From: Opisthocomus hoazin
Lineage: Eukaryota > Chordata > Aves > Opisthocomiformes > Opisthocomidae
DNA: 64,000 bases
Direction of reading: 5' to 3'
NCBI RefSeq assembly: GCF_030867145.1
Contig: NC_134415.1
Span: forward strand, 15,912,417 to 15,976,416
This document shows, piece after piece, positions 52,201 to 63,471 of the stretch; position 1 is the first letter of the stretch, and each line of letters starts with the position of its first letter. Under the pieces are notes generated by a model. That model was not told the origin of the DNA and did no database searches. It worked only from the letters and a program-made list of their open reading frames with translations. The position numbers and the translations under genes were made by a program.

Positions 52201-55200
52201 CAATATGATTCCTTTTTCTCGAATGTATATTATGTAAAACTTTTTTGTTTTAAAGGGCACACATCACAAAAGGAAACTATGGAAGTCAGCCTTGATATAA
52301 CAGCTCTCAGCATTCTTCAGCAACCTGAGAAACTTCAGTGGGAAATTGTTGCAAATGTTCTGGAAGACACGGTTAAGGATCTAGAAGAACTTGGGGCAAA
52401 TCCCTGTTTGGCCAACTGTAAGAGTGAAAAGATGAAGGAAAAGCATCTAGAACAACACAACATTCCCTTTCCTTGTTTATTAGCTGGAGGTCTATTAACA
52501 TACAAATCACCTGCTACCTCTCCTGTTAGCAGTAACTCTCAGAGGTCACTGGATGGCTTAAGCAGGACTCGAGGTGAGAGTGTCTCGGAACAGGGATCAA
52601 CTGACAATGAATCCTGCACTAACTCAGAACTGAATTCCCCTCTGGTAAGGAGGACTTTACCTGTATTGCTGCTATACAGCATTAAGGAGTCTGATGAAAA
52701 AGCAGGAAAACTCTTTTCACAGATGAACAATATTATGAGTAAAAGTATACATGATGATGGTTTCACAGTTCCACAGATCATTGAAATGGAGCTGGACAGT
52801 CAGGAACAGTTGCTGTTACAGGATCCCCCTGTGACTTACATTCAGCAGTTTGCAGATGCTGCAGCCAACCTAACTTCTCCGGACTCGGACAAGTGGAGCT
52901 CTATGGTTCCCAAGCCTGGGACTTTGGTTCAGTGTCTGCGTCTGCCAAAATTTGCAGAGGAGGAGAACCTGTGTGTAGATTCAATCACGCCTTGTGCAGA
53001 TGGAGTTCATTTATTAGTAGGACTGCGGACTTGTCCTGTCGAATCTCTGAGTGCAATAAATCAAGTAGAGGCCTTGAATAATTTAAATAAATTAAACTCG
53101 GCACTATGTAATAGAAGGAAGGGGGAACTAGAATCAAGTCTTGCTGTAGTGAATGGCACGAGTATTGATGTAATCCAACATGAGTCACCAGCAGATGTAC
53201 CAACTCCTTTAATAATTCAGCCTGAACAGAGAAGTGTTAGCGGTGGCTACCTAGTGCTTTATAAGATGAATTATGCCACTAGAATTGTTACTCTAGAGGA
53301 GGAACCGGTAAAAATCCAGCATATCAAAGATCCCCAAGACACAATTACCTCAATGATTTTGCTCCCACCAGATATATTGGATAATCGAGAGGATGACTGT
53401 GAGGAGCCTGTAGAGGAAATACAATTAACTTCTAAAAATGGCACTGGGAGAGAGAGAAGATCTGAGATCTCTACTCTTGGGCACCTGGTAATAACTACTC
53501 AGGGAGGATATGTAAAAATACTAGATCTTTCGAACTTTGAAGTTCTGGCCAAAGTGGAGCCACCTAAAAAAGAGGGCACTGAGGAACCAGATATGTTTGT
53601 CTCTGTGATATACTGTTCAGGCACAGACAGATTATGTGCATGCACCAAAGGTAAGATTTCTCTTTTTTTTAAATGCTTGATTTGACAGTATTTGGATTGT
53701 ATTGTAGAATGTTAGAATCTAAATTTCAAAATAGTAATAGGTAAATTCCACTGAATTTATGTACAGTTTAATTCTGTTCAAGGGGGCATGGACTCTAGTT
53801 GATTCCTGGTCTTAAATGTAGATATTAATCTCTAAAATGGGAATAACTCTTGGGTATGTCCAGTGTACTGTAAATTTGTTCTTGTAGAGGCACAGATTTG
53901 CTTAAATACAAAATAGATAAAAGTAATTCTTGTATGTTAATTATTTCTGTGCTAAAGATCCATGTTTCAGAAAAATGTCTCCTGTCTGTCGATATTCAAA
54001 AGGGTAGAGAAGATAACGCTTTTATGCCTTATTCCAGTGGTCAGTTGTATCTTCTTTCGGTTAGGGCTGCTGGTTCTGCGTCAGCCTTTTGCAGCTGGGA
54101 TTGCATTTTCTTGAGCATGAGAGCCAGACTATCCATGCAGAATTGTTAAACCTTTCTCAAAATGAACTCAAGACATTTTAGGGTAAGGGGACAAGTAGGA
54201 GGGAAGTGTAACTCGGGTCCAGGCAACTGCTGCTTTGGAGAAGTCCCTAAACCACCACACACCTCCCCACTTCCTTGTGTCATATTGGGGCAGTGGAGAC
54301 AGCTCTGGCTGTCATCCAGCGGAATTCTCCGTGTACCAGTGTCTCATTTAGTTCTCCTGCATTTGAATGCAGCTCTGGTGGAAGCGCTTAGCCTCTCAGA
54401 CGGGCTAAGCTGATAGGGCGGTTCACACATTTCAAATGAACTCTTGCCAATATCATGTTGAACTTTACTAGAAGAATTTAAATTGACATGTTTCCCCCTT
54501 TCATGGTGGTGTCATGGTGATTACACAGTCTTCCTATGAGCGGTTGTTAAACTCAAATCAGACTTACCTGTTATTTCCAACAGATAAAGTCCAACTTACT
54601 GTAAAAATCTTACGTCTGTTAAGGGTTCTGTGTTTATCACTTACCTACCAAGAGTTTTAGCAGTGGAGATTTTAGATTTGCTTTTTTAGTATGGATGAAA
54701 ACATCGCATGTTAGCCACTCGTATTTATGTTTGCAGATTCCCAATGGAAACATTCACATTTACTAAATTGTTATCTTTTGGTAACTGCTTTTGAAGAAAT
54801 GTCTATTAAACTTGTTTAGCTTTATTTAATGATGCACACTCTCTCCTAGTTAAAATGGATCTCTAGCTAAAAGGTTAATTACCTTTGAAAACTGTTAGTA
54901 TATCATATCCATGTCGTAAAGTTTTTACCTATACTTTACTGATCAAACAGCAGTCTCGTAAAAAAAAGTGAAACTTTGCTGAGGTTCTTATCTACGGAAT
55001 TGTACTACTATTCATTTCTTTCGTGCGTCAAATCTGTTATTTCTTGTGTTTTAAGATTGATGATAAAGGGCTTACTGTTACCATGCACGGTACTTTCCCG
55101 TCCAGTGTTAGCATGTATGGTAATTGTATTCTTGTAGCATTTGGTAGTATCTAAACCTGTTTCGGGACCTTGAGTGTAAGATATGCAGGTCTGCTGAGTT

Positions 55201-58200
55201 GGGAGCATTTATTCTGTGTGCGTAGGAGTGTTTGTCTCTTCTGCCTAGATAACCACCACCTCTGTTACTGACTGGAGAATACTTCAGCTTCCTCATAATA
55301 GACAAGCACATCATTCTGCTTTTTCAGTAAATATCTCTGTATTTTTTCTCTCTGAGAGTGTTATAATATCCATCTAGTAATTCATAAACAGCTTTGTTAT
55401 GACTTCTTTTGTTCTTGCTGCCTTTAAAATGACTGGGATTTTGATTTTCTTTTTCTTCTGTAGTCCTATATGCCACAGGTATCCCTCTGCCCTCAAGTTT
55501 CCTTTTTTTTACCCACTGATTATTCTTATCTTTCATTTACACCCACTGCATCTCTGTTTGGAATTTGATTTTCTGCTCTGCAACCAAGTTAGAATGAGCT
55601 TTAGAATTAATTATTTCATTGCTTAAATGTCTTTAGCAGCTTTCAATTTCTATTCCTTTTTTAGCATTTCAGTCACTTCTTCTGGTGTAATATTTCTCAC
55701 TTTTGAGAAATGAAGTCCAAAGCCATCATAAATATTTAGGGACCAATGTCCATTAGAAGTCTGGATTTCAGGGTGTGATATTGAAGCCGCAGAGTCCTAA
55801 TGTTTATGTCAAAATATGAAGCTTTGTAAAGAATGACTTGATCTTAAATGCTTATAAATAACTGTACTGGATAAAATTCAGGAACACCAAAAGAAAAAGC
55901 AAATCAAAAAGCTCAACTATTTTAATCTATGTCTTACTGTATGTTTGAATATCTTGATGTAAGAAATAGATTTGGCATAATTTTCGTTGTGTTGAATCGT
56001 AACCATGCTTTAATCTTTCTGCCGTAAGAGGTTGAAATTGCTGATCTGCTGGGTGGCTGAAGAGATTTTTTTAAAAAATTATTATTACTTTTTCTTAAAT
56101 GCAGTTTTATTAGTCTTCTTCCAAAACCACTTTGAGGTCTTTGCTCTTCTGTATTTACTGCCATGTATGGGCTGGTGCCTGCAGTCTGACAGCAGCACGA
56201 AGATATGTGTAGAAAGTAGAATAGCTATATTCACTGATTTATTAAATGTTAATCCTTCTAGCAAGTAGCTTCTCGTGCAAAGACATAAGTGAAAAAGTGA
56301 AGCAGAAGATTTTGAACCTGCACAAACTGGAAATGGTTGGATGTTGCTGGAAAACTATTTAAGATTATAAGCTGAGCAATATATTCTTTCCTGTTTACTT
56401 GCCTGGATGGTGGGAGTAGACAAAGAGGTACTTTAATGTCTGAAAGTTTTGAATGCAGTATAGCCTTTTATTTTCTGCTGCTCCTGCTTGCTGATGTATT
56501 TTTTTCATACCAATGAATCATACATTTTTTCCCATAGCTGCCTTTAAGATATAACTGAAAAGAAACCTCTGTGTTGAATGGGTGTTTCAGGTTTTGAGTG
56601 GTTTTATGTAAAGCTGTTTTAGACCTGCATTTGACATCTTCCATCTTTGAGTTGGGAATAATTATTCTTATCCTACTTCAAAACATTGTCTCTTGGTGTC
56701 AGCTTCAGGTGCTTCTCTGTGTTTGCAAGGATTACCTGGAGTTGACCTCTGGGGGGAAGTGTGCAAATAGATTCTTGGCTCCAGTTCTTTTAAGCAAATG
56801 TAGGAGACTTCGATCTCTTTGTATTTTGCTTTATTCTCTTCCACTTGGCCGAGGCAGACTATAGTTAATATCCCTCTTAGTAGTACTTTTATTGTACGGG
56901 GTTTTAGAACATTTTTTCTTGTCATTAATATAAAACAGCTTAAATTCTGCTTTTGTAGCATCCAAAATAAGTAAATTCTGTATTTTAAAACTAAGCAGTA
57001 GGCTGACAGATATTGGTTTTGAGTAGGGTTACAGCTACAGGATATATATAGGTCTTTTGATGATATTTGAAGCCTGAAGCCTGTTATCTGGTGTTTAAGA
57101 GGATCAGATACACTTTTTGACTGCTGTTGTAGTTTAACCTGGCAGCTGGTAGCTAAGTATTAGACAGCCACTCGCTCACCCCTCCTCTTCCCCCCCCAGT
57201 GGGACGGGAAAGAGAAATGGGCAAAAAGGGAAACTTGTGGGTTGAGATAAAGACAGTTTAATAAGACAACAAAGGAAATACTGATACTACTACTACTAAC
57301 AATTATAGTAATAATAATGAATATACAAAACAAACTAGATACATTTTTTCTCACCACTGGACGACTGATCTGCAGCCAGTCCCCAAGCAGCAATCACAGA
57401 ACACCAAACTCACAATTTTTTGAGAAGTTTGCAAAACTCCCGGAAAATACGCAAACAGCTGGAAAAGTTTGAACTTCCAAACAAGAGAGGATTCGAACTC
57501 ATGGAAAACGAGAAGAGCAGATAGCTCCCTGCCCCCTGGCCAACCCCCATTCATAAACTGAGCATGACATCCATGGAATATTTCCATTGGCCAGCTTGGG
57601 CTCACTGCCTGGCTGTGCTCCCTCCCAGCTTCTGCACACCTGCTCGTTGCCTGAATATGAGAAACTGGAAGAAATCCTTGACTTCATAGCAGCAACTAAA
57701 AACATCAGTGTTATCAACACTCTTCTCCTGCTAAGTCCAAAAGCAGCAGCTATGAGGAGGAAAATTAACTCTATGCCAGCCGAAACCAGGACAGAAGCAT
57801 GAATTTCCAGAGCTACAGTTGTCACCACCTTCTTTATATCTCAGTTTTCATCTAATAATTTCTTTTTTTAAATTACAGTGCTATCAAAAATTACTTAAAG
57901 TGTTCCACAGTATATGTTCTACTTTTTTCTTTTGTTGGATTTGTTTTGGAATGTTTCCTTAGTTTGGCTGCTTAGCTGTGTTTGCTGTTCAGTCAAGTTT
58001 GTTGAACTTTGCTTTAGAACACAGAATGAGGTGGAAAAATGTTCTTTATTTATCTAACATAAAGGTGCCAATCTCTGCTTGTATTTTGTTTTGGCAGTTT
58101 TGAAAATTGTGCATACTTGTGTTTCTGGGAGTGTTTTTAAAAAGATCATTAAGAATTGTCAGTTTTATGTCTTTCACATCTACTGATGTTCTCACTTGTC

Positions 58201-61200
58201 AAGTTGCAAACTTCAGTGTCTGAAGCCTCTCTGAAAAAATGTTATCAAGTGGGGAAGTGAGGTGGCATTTCAGACAAATGCTACAAGATGTGGAAATGTT
58301 TGTGGTATTGTGGTAAAGCAGGTACTTCCCTACTAGACTGTCTGGTTGACTAGGTGTTAAAATCTGTATGATCTCTTTGCTCAAGTTCATTCTGGCGAGT
58401 GAAGCATTCTTCGGTTGTGCTCACCTGAAATTTGCGATCTAATTCTTTCACAAACCTGTTTTTTGAATGTCTGTGTTGAGTGAAAGTTTTAGAGTAAATC
58501 ATTTCCCTGCTGAGTCCCACTGAAAATGCTAGTAGTAGTCTTAACCTTATAGCCAGCAAAAAATTTCTCAACAGAAAGTCTTTTCTTTGAAGTAGTACTT
58601 CAGTAGTTCCCTAAATTAATTGATTTACATTTTCCGTCTAATTGTTATTTGAAAGTAGTTTGGGGAAAAGCAGGGGAAGAAAATTTTTCTACTTATTTTT
58701 ATAATAAAGATTTCTAGCGCTTTTTCATTCTAGCAGTTCTCTTTTCTGCCTCTATTGCTTCGGAGTGGACAGGCAGAAAGACTCAACTCCGACTGAAGTT
58801 CCATAATGTTTCTCACAGTGATTCCTAGATCACATTGGATCAGTTCTTTTGGATATTGTCTATTTCTGAATTAGAGTTGGAAACTGTAAAAGACCACGAA
58901 CACTGCATGTAACCCATCATGTACATTTGTATCTTACTGATTGTTTTACACTTTCATTTATAAGCACTTTTTAGGTGTCTGTTTTGTGGTTATTCTTTTT
59001 TTAATGTTGTTTTCTATATACGTAATTCTCCCATATTCTTGCCTGCAGTGTTACATTATAACAAGGGTTTTTCTAGTCACCCCTGTTTGTTGGAGAAAGC
59101 GTTTTGTCAGACTGGAATTCATAAGTTGAGAGTGAGTTGTCTGTGCTAATATTTCTTGTTGCAAGCCTGGCAGAACTGAGTAGGACATTCATACCTTTGA
59201 GAATTGATTCCCCCAAATCTTGTCCCTTTCCGTTATAAGAGATTTCTTGCTCTTAAGTTGTATATAGTGTATTAATTACTCTCTGTAGCTTTTTTCTGGT
59301 TTTGTTTGGATATCTTATTAGTCTCTTCCATGTCATTAGGCTTTGTCATCCTCACATACTGGTGTATTTGAAGTTCAGGAACCAATTTAGTGTTTTCAAT
59401 TTGCTGCCCTCATAGGCAATGGGATCTAATGGGATTGAGGAGAGGTCGATTTTTTTCCACATCAGATTTAGTGTTGGAAGTGATGCTAGGAAATCATTGT
59501 CAAGTCAGGATCAATTACACTTACCCATTCAGAAGAATGGAGTACTGATCAGCCTGTTTTCGAAGATCTTCAACAAGGAGATTTAACAGCCTACTCACTA
59601 CATTTCTTCTGGGGCTTCCTGTCCTTGATGATGGGGGGGGAGGGGGGTGTCTCCCCAGTGTTTAGCTTATATCATCTTTGCTGACTGGAGTAATTACTAT
59701 CCTTTATGAACATGCCAAAGAGATTGTTTCAAAAAAGGAGGGGAAGACAGACTTAATTTAGGTACTGTCCTTCTTCAACCATTTGTTTTCTTAAGCTGAA
59801 TATCTCCAATTCTTTTAAACTTACCTCAGGTCACTTACCGTCCCCTCCCAAAAGACCTGATCAAGTCAGTCCGTGTATTTCTTGATGAGATACCCAAAAC
59901 CAGGCACAGTAATCCTGCTGATATCTTTGAATGGAACAGAAAAATTCCTGAGCAGCTCTGCAGTCTGTACATACCACGTGTGCATATACATAGGGGGATC
60001 TTTGCGCTTCTGAGCAGGAAATTCAATCGGGTTTATCTTCTGACTCACAAGAGCCTCATTTACAGAACTGCTGGCTAGCTGATTTTTCTTCATCCCGTAA
60101 TAGTGCATTTAATTTTCTTGCTAGTCATAGTAACTTTCACTTGTCCGTGTTCAATTGCATTCTATATGTTTGTAAGCTGAGATGGAATTTTACAGCTGAA
60201 ATCTCCAAGAATAGCGTAAATTCTGTTGGAGTGAGGTTTTGGGAAGCTTTCTTGAGAACATTTTTCAGGTGTTCTGAACAAGTATGTTTAGAGCTAACCC
60301 TTTCTCTGCAGCCCTGTGGTGAGACAAGGACTGTAGGTTTAGTGGATAGTTTCCTGTGGAATGGCTTTGTTTTCTTAATTCCTTTAAACTATTTGTGTAT
60401 TGTTCAGCTGTATCCTTGTGTTGTGATTTGCAATTGTGTCGATCTTCCAGACTCCTGCCAGAGTGCAGGATGCATTTAGGATACTGAACATCTCACCAGA
60501 TTGGCTTTGGCTGTGATGGCTAGTCTCTGACATCTTCTCTAACTTGTGCCAATGCTGCCTTCCTGGAATAGGTAACTGTTTTGCCAGAAGGAAGCTTGGA
60601 ATTTATTTGGATGGATTTATGATTCTTATGGTCTATTTGTATAACCCACCAGGTTCGTGAGTCCAAGCAAATTATGGATTTTAAATACAATTCAGAATTA
60701 GATTAATAATGTTTTGAATGTGTTACCTGTTATTTTCGGGAAGTATAATGGTGCTGTTTCCAATTATTCTCCTTTGTGATCACTGACTAAGTCGGTGTCA
60801 GCTTTTATATCTTCTTGGTAGTGCAACAGAAGCATTTATTGCCTCTGTCAAAGTGATGCAAACAGAGAAGTCTTCAGATAAATTACTGCTTATGATATTC
60901 ACTACCTGGCTAGAATTAGAAAGCAGCAGATGAATCACTGTGTCAGCCTAGCAGTGCATACCATAAAAAAAAAAAAAAGGCAGCAGCATTGAGTTTTGCA
61001 TAGATTTTTACAGATTTTCTTTTTTTCCTGGCACTTGACTTAAAAACTGTGGTGTGTTTGAAACAAATAATTAAGCATGCATCATCAGAAGGTTGTCTTT
61101 GGATGCTCTATGAGAGCAAATGCCTCCTTTGTGATATAGCAGCAAAGCGACCTGCAGGGTTTTGGGAAGTGTGCATAAGCACTAGTAATTTTATAGGCTA

Positions 61201-63471
61201 ATACTGTGTAACTGAAGTTCATGATAAGCATCTTTAGAGAAGCTTTTTAAAAATAGATATGAGGAAGTGAGATATCTCCAGTTTAGCACAGAATTTTTCT
61301 TGGAAAAGTGCTGGAGTCTTTCAGCAATGCGAGGATTGTGTCTCTCTGCTTGTAATATGTATAAAATGATAAGGACATTTTTTTGCTGCTGTTAGTTGTG
61401 ACAGAACTCAGAATCTTGGTTTGAGAACCAAGGTTTTGTTTCTTTAAAACCAAACCCTAGCCAACCATCTCCAGGAGAAGTGAGACCTTGGTGTAACTTT
61501 CCCTTAGAAAAACCCACAGCTTTCTGAAGTGCTTCATCGTTTCCCCTGCTGTGAGCTGTAAAACTGGCAGATGGTGGAAGTCAGCACGTTGAACTTCCAT
61601 TGCGTGAGGGTGTACTTAATTTCCAGGATAGGGAGATTATCTGGTTTTCATTATGGAGATCATTCTGATCATTGATCTCTGAGCAGTAAACAGAATGGGA
61701 AACAATCCGAGGTTTGGTTTATTACTGAATGAAGCTGTCAAGGTCGGTTTTCTAATGTGTCCCTAATTCTGTTTGATTGAGGAAAATTGCTTGTTTGCGA
61801 GCTGTTTAATTTCAAGGAAACTCATTGGAAGGGTTATCTGCTAGAACTATTTTTTTCCCCTCCACTCTTGGGATCTACTTGGATTGTGCTGGTCTGCGCT
61901 GGGGGTGGGTGGCTTGGGGTTGGGAGAGAGGCGGTGCAGGCTGCTCACTGGGTCTGCATGAGGAAGGGCCCAGCAGCAGATAGCTTAATGACTGAGTGAA
62001 ATAGCTGTTTTTAGAAGATGCGATAGGAAGAGAAATACAGATAGTGAGTAAATCTCATGTCCCTTCACATGCTGGGAACGTTGCTTCTGTGCAGCATCAC
62101 CCAGAGCCCAGGTGGATTTTCCCACAGCACACTACACAGATCCTGTCCAACGAGAGGTTCTTCCTTTTTGGTCATTTGCGCTATTATTTTCCTCTTTTTA
62201 TTCTGTCTTGTTAAAACAGCTGTTTTCTTAAGCCGTTTGTTGTCAGGCCTTTCTTACTGAGATCCAGGAAAACCCCTGTACCAGCTCTCCCTGTGCCTCT
62301 TGTGCATCTTCTTCCTGCCCCTCTCGCACGCTGGCTCTCTGCCTTGCTGTGTCTCTCTTGCTCTCTGGTTTGCTCCCCTCACCCCTCACAGTGCAAACCA
62401 TGTGCCTGCTGATTATGCTTTTGTCTTGGGTTTTTATTATGTATATTATTTCAAGCGAGTTTGTTTCAATTTACCTGGATAATTTACATAACAGGGTTTG
62501 TCGTAACAGTAGTCAGATGCTGAAGGACACTCTGTAATCAATTTTCATAAAACCTATGGAAGGCCTACCCTAGGATTTTCCTCTCTATTTAAATCCTACT
62601 GATTAGGATTTTTGTAACTTCTGAAACTCTTAATAGCCCTTTCCCTCCCCCCAGCCTTACGGAAAATTGAGCATTCCTTCTCCCTGACTTCTCTGTAACT
62701 GGCAGAAGGCATCTGTGTGTATCGGTAGTGAATAATGGGCAACTTCCTTGAATAATTTCAAGCTTCCATCAAAACATTGTGTCCACTGAACATTTTGAAC
62801 TTGTTGTTTTGACTGTTGACCAGATCAGTGTTGTAATTCCAGATCCGATGAAATAATGTGAAGAACCCCTTAGTTAGGAGAGTTCAGTGGGGAAGTGATT
62901 TTTTTCAATTCTCAAATATTGAATTTAAAAAGAAAATCTGTGCAACGTATACAAATGAGGTAGTGTAGGCCTTCAGCTGATATGATGGAATATTTTCTCT
63001 TTAAAGCATGATTCGGATTATGGAAAGTGGCGTAATCATGATTTGGGGTTTCTATTGAGGTTTTCTTAGTAAATCACCTTTGAATCTCCCACCCCCCTGA
63101 TTTTTTTTTTTTATGCCATTCACAAGTGGAGGCAGTGTTTTTGTACTTCTGTTTTGCATTTACCCTGAAAAAATTTGTAATAGTACAATCTTACTGGTTT
63201 CAGGTCCTGCATAATTACTGTCATAATCGTGTAGCACTTCAACTGTAAGCCTGTCTTGGGAGTTGAGTTTAGCTGTATGCCTGTCTAAAATTGCTTCTTT
63301 TGTTGTTTGTGATGATCTTAGGTGGAGAACTTCATTTCCTTCAAATTGGAGGGACCTGTGATGACATAGATGAAGCTGATATACTTGTAGATGGATCCCT
63401 TTCCAAAAGTGTTGAACAGTCATCAGAAGGCAGCAAGCCCTTATCTAACCCTTCTAGTCCAGGCATTACAG
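24952..63471 (+). CDS. BIRC6: BIRC6 (BRUCE/Apollon), N-terminal part: 11 coding exons, gene continues past the window
   Basis: Coding exons are 24952-25204, 40451-40632, 43152-43289, 43666-43859, 45706-45817, 47189-47271, 48468-48690, 48791-48951, 50852-50910, 52256-53650 and 63322-63471: 2,950 nt, about 983 residues of roughly 4,850. All introns are GT-AG. The protein follows human BIRC6 closely after a variable Ala/Gly/Pro-rich start. Visible parts: first strands of the N-terminal beta-propeller from about residue 30; BIR domain about 240-335 with zinc ligands C304, C307, H324 and C331 (C-x2-C-x16-H-x6-C); propeller resuming with the WD-like [13 protein letters not shown]; an acidic, Ser-rich linker; and further propeller in exon 10. 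Family knowledge: BIRC6 is a dimeric E2/E3 ubiquitin ligase that inhibits caspases, is antagonised by SMAC, and ubiquitinates LC3. Its UBC domain lies near the C-terminus, outside this window. The start is chosen by the Kozak context CAAGATGG and by the stop upstream in frame. Confidence 0.97.
30325..30495 (-). mobile_element. CR1 LINE 3' fragment in BIRC6 intron 1, antisense
   Basis: The + strand reads CATAGAATCATAGGTTGGAA, then AAGACCTCTAAGATCGAGTC, and ends in GGGCAGCCTGTTCCAATGCC: the reverse complement of a CR1 3' UTR and ORF2 end. The last part corresponds to the LPxxVV-HWNRLP region. The copy is short but well preserved. Confidence 0.92.
33620..34310 (-). mobile_element. Old, degraded CR1-like LINE fragment, antisense
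   Basis: Patches on the + strand match reverse-complement CR1 ORF2: CCAGCCCTCTAACTGCCTTA, CATAGTATTCTGGATGTGGG, TTTGGTGTCATCCACAGTCT and GTGCGGTCTGTCCCATCATT. Many mismatches and small gaps break the frame. It is clearly older than the other CR1 copies here, and the edges are approximate. Confidence 0.8.
37310..37337. repeat. Perfect 12-bp inverted repeat with 4-nt loop
   Basis: GTTCATCTGTTG (37310-37321), loop TGAC, then CAACAGATGAAC (37326-37337). A related GGTTCATCTTAG lies 20 bp upstream. Confidence 0.95.
40451..40632 (+). CDS. BIRC6: BIRC6 coding exon 2
   Basis: Encodes the rest of codon 85 to residue 145: [20 protein letters not shown], then [20 protein letters not shown], ending LELPVTE. 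It is propeller sequence, nearly identical to human from memory. Acceptor CTTTCCCTTTATAG; donor GTAAGA; next intron phase 0. Confidence 0.97.
40633..43151 (+). other. BIRC6 intron 2
   Basis: AT-rich, with no recognised repeat, RNA gene or exon. Overlapping short frames near 41771-41999 have no similarity. Confidence 0.8.
43152..43289 (+). CDS. BIRC6: BIRC6 coding exon 3
   Basis: 46 codons (residues 146-191): [20 protein letters not shown] onward to [10 protein letters not shown]. Both introns are phase 0, so the exon is frame-neutral. Confidence 0.96.
43290..43665 (+). other. BIRC6 intron 3 (376 bp)
   Basis: Short AT-rich intron; nothing else seen. Confidence 0.85.
43666..43859 (+). CDS. 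BIRC6: BIRC6 coding exon 4
   Basis: Residues 192-256: [20 protein letters not shown], then the conserved [20 protein letters not shown]. The arginine codon at the end is split AG|G (phase 2). Confidence 0.96.
43860..45705 (+). other. BIRC6 intron 4
   Basis: AT-rich, no recognised gene or interspersed repeat. Confidence 0.8.
45706..45817 (+). CDS. BIRC6: BIRC6 coding exon 5 (start of BIR domain)
   Basis: Residues 256-293, [20 protein letters not shown] onward to AGFYHQ. R-x-x-T-F-x-x-W-P and the GFYHQ turn are classic BIR N-terminal motifs. Phases are 2 and 0. Confidence 0.97.
46119..46170 (+). repeat. Imperfect tandem duplication, 2 x 26 bp
   Basis: Unit 1 (46119-46144) and unit 2 (46145-46170) share GAGTTAAACA and differ at five positions. 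Confidence 0.9.
46654..46679 (+). repeat. Exact tandem duplication, 2 x 13 bp
   Basis: GAAATGTGGTCAT occurs twice in direct succession. Confidence 0.95.
47189..47271 (+). CDS. BIRC6: BIRC6 coding exon 6 (BIR zinc ligands C304, C307)
   Basis: Encodes [20 protein letters not shown] then WEPTDEP; the Trp codon 321 is split TG|G. CFTC gives the first two zinc ligands. Phases are 0 and 2. Confidence 0.97.
47272..48467 (+). other. BIRC6 intron 6
   Basis: AT-rich, nothing recognised. The acceptor TTTGATATGAAAAG has a weak polypyrimidine tract broken by purines, but the reading frame and the human match support it. Confidence 0.8.
48468..48690 (+). CDS. BIRC6: BIRC6 coding exon 7 (BIR end, propeller re-entry)
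   Basis: [20 protein letters not shown] gives zinc ligands H324 and C331 and ends the BIR domain. It continues to [20 protein letters not shown] and the WD-like [15 protein letters not shown]. It ends on a whole codon with donor GTATAC. Confidence 0.97.
48691..48790 (+). other. BIRC6 intron 7 (100 bp)
   Basis: The smallest intron seen, close to the practical minimum for vertebrates; GT-AG ends. Confidence 0.9.
48791..48951 (+). CDS. BIRC6: BIRC6 coding exon 8
   Basis: [20 protein letters not shown], then a variable PGEQ where human has SGDP (from memory), then [20 protein letters not shown]. The serine codon at the end is split AG|T. Confidence 0.96.
48952..50851 (+). other. BIRC6 intron 8
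   Basis: AT-rich, no recognised gene or repeat. The acceptor has a strong T-run before CAG. Confidence 0.8.
50852..50910 (+). CDS. BIRC6: BIRC6 coding exon 9 (59 nt micro-sized acidic linker)
   Basis: Encodes [19 protein letters not shown], an acidic, serine-rich linker with several casein kinase 2-type S-x-x-E/D sites. Too short for a simple ORF search; it is supported by the splice sites and the human match. Confidence 0.95.
50911..52255 (+). other. BIRC6 intron 9
   Basis: AT-rich. The open frame of exon 10 reaches 58 bp back into it to an ATG at 52198, which is not a translation start. Confidence 0.8.
52256..53650 (+). CDS. BIRC6: BIRC6 coding exon 10 (1,395 nt)
   Basis: 465 codons (about 469-933). 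It starts [20 protein letters not shown] and ends [14 protein letters not shown]. It carries a Ser-rich loop ([20 protein letters not shown]), helical segments and more propeller strands ([20 protein letters not shown]). The exon is about ten times the usual vertebrate length, with both flanking introns in phase 1, so skipping would keep the frame. The human match (from memory) is very high. Confidence 0.98.
57125..57793 (-). mobile_element. Solo ERV-type LTR, antisense in BIRC6 intron 10
   Basis: Read on the - strand it begins TGTCCTGGTTTCGGCTGGCA, then ATAGAGTTAATTTTCC, and ends GTTAAACTACAACA. That is the typical outline (TG...CA) of a bird ERV-L-like LTR. An ATTAAA signal sits near the middle of the 3' half (TTATTAAACTGTCTTTATC). 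The length of about 670 bp fits. No internal retroviral genes flank it, so it is a recombined solo LTR. A clean target duplication is not visible (ACTGC left, GAAGC right). A TAC/TAA-type simple repeat lies inside (about 57285-57320). Confidence 0.88.
59633..59647 (+). repeat. G8-A-G6 tract
   Basis: Eight and six G separated by one A. Confidence 0.95.
63322..63471 (+). CDS. BIRC6: BIRC6 coding exon 11 (last in window)
   Basis: 50 codons after the split glycine: [20 protein letters not shown], then [13 protein letters not shown]. Acceptor GATGATCTTAG; donor GTAAAT; phases 1 and 1, so it is frame-neutral. In human the next residues are VDLL; no such sequence occurs before 64000. Confidence 0.96.

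Larger units (their letters stand above)
53651..63321 (+). other. BIRC6 intron 10 (9.7 kb)
   Basis: AT-rich intron with one antisense solo LTR (57125-57793), a G-run cluster (59633-59647) and an A-run (60965-60978). No nested gene was recognised. Confidence 0.75.

Noticed and set aside
52198-52255. ATG at 52198 as a separate start of a 495-codon gene
   Set aside because: The first 19 codons are intronic, before the acceptor at 52255, and the last codons past 53650 are intronic too. The body is BIRC6 exon 10.
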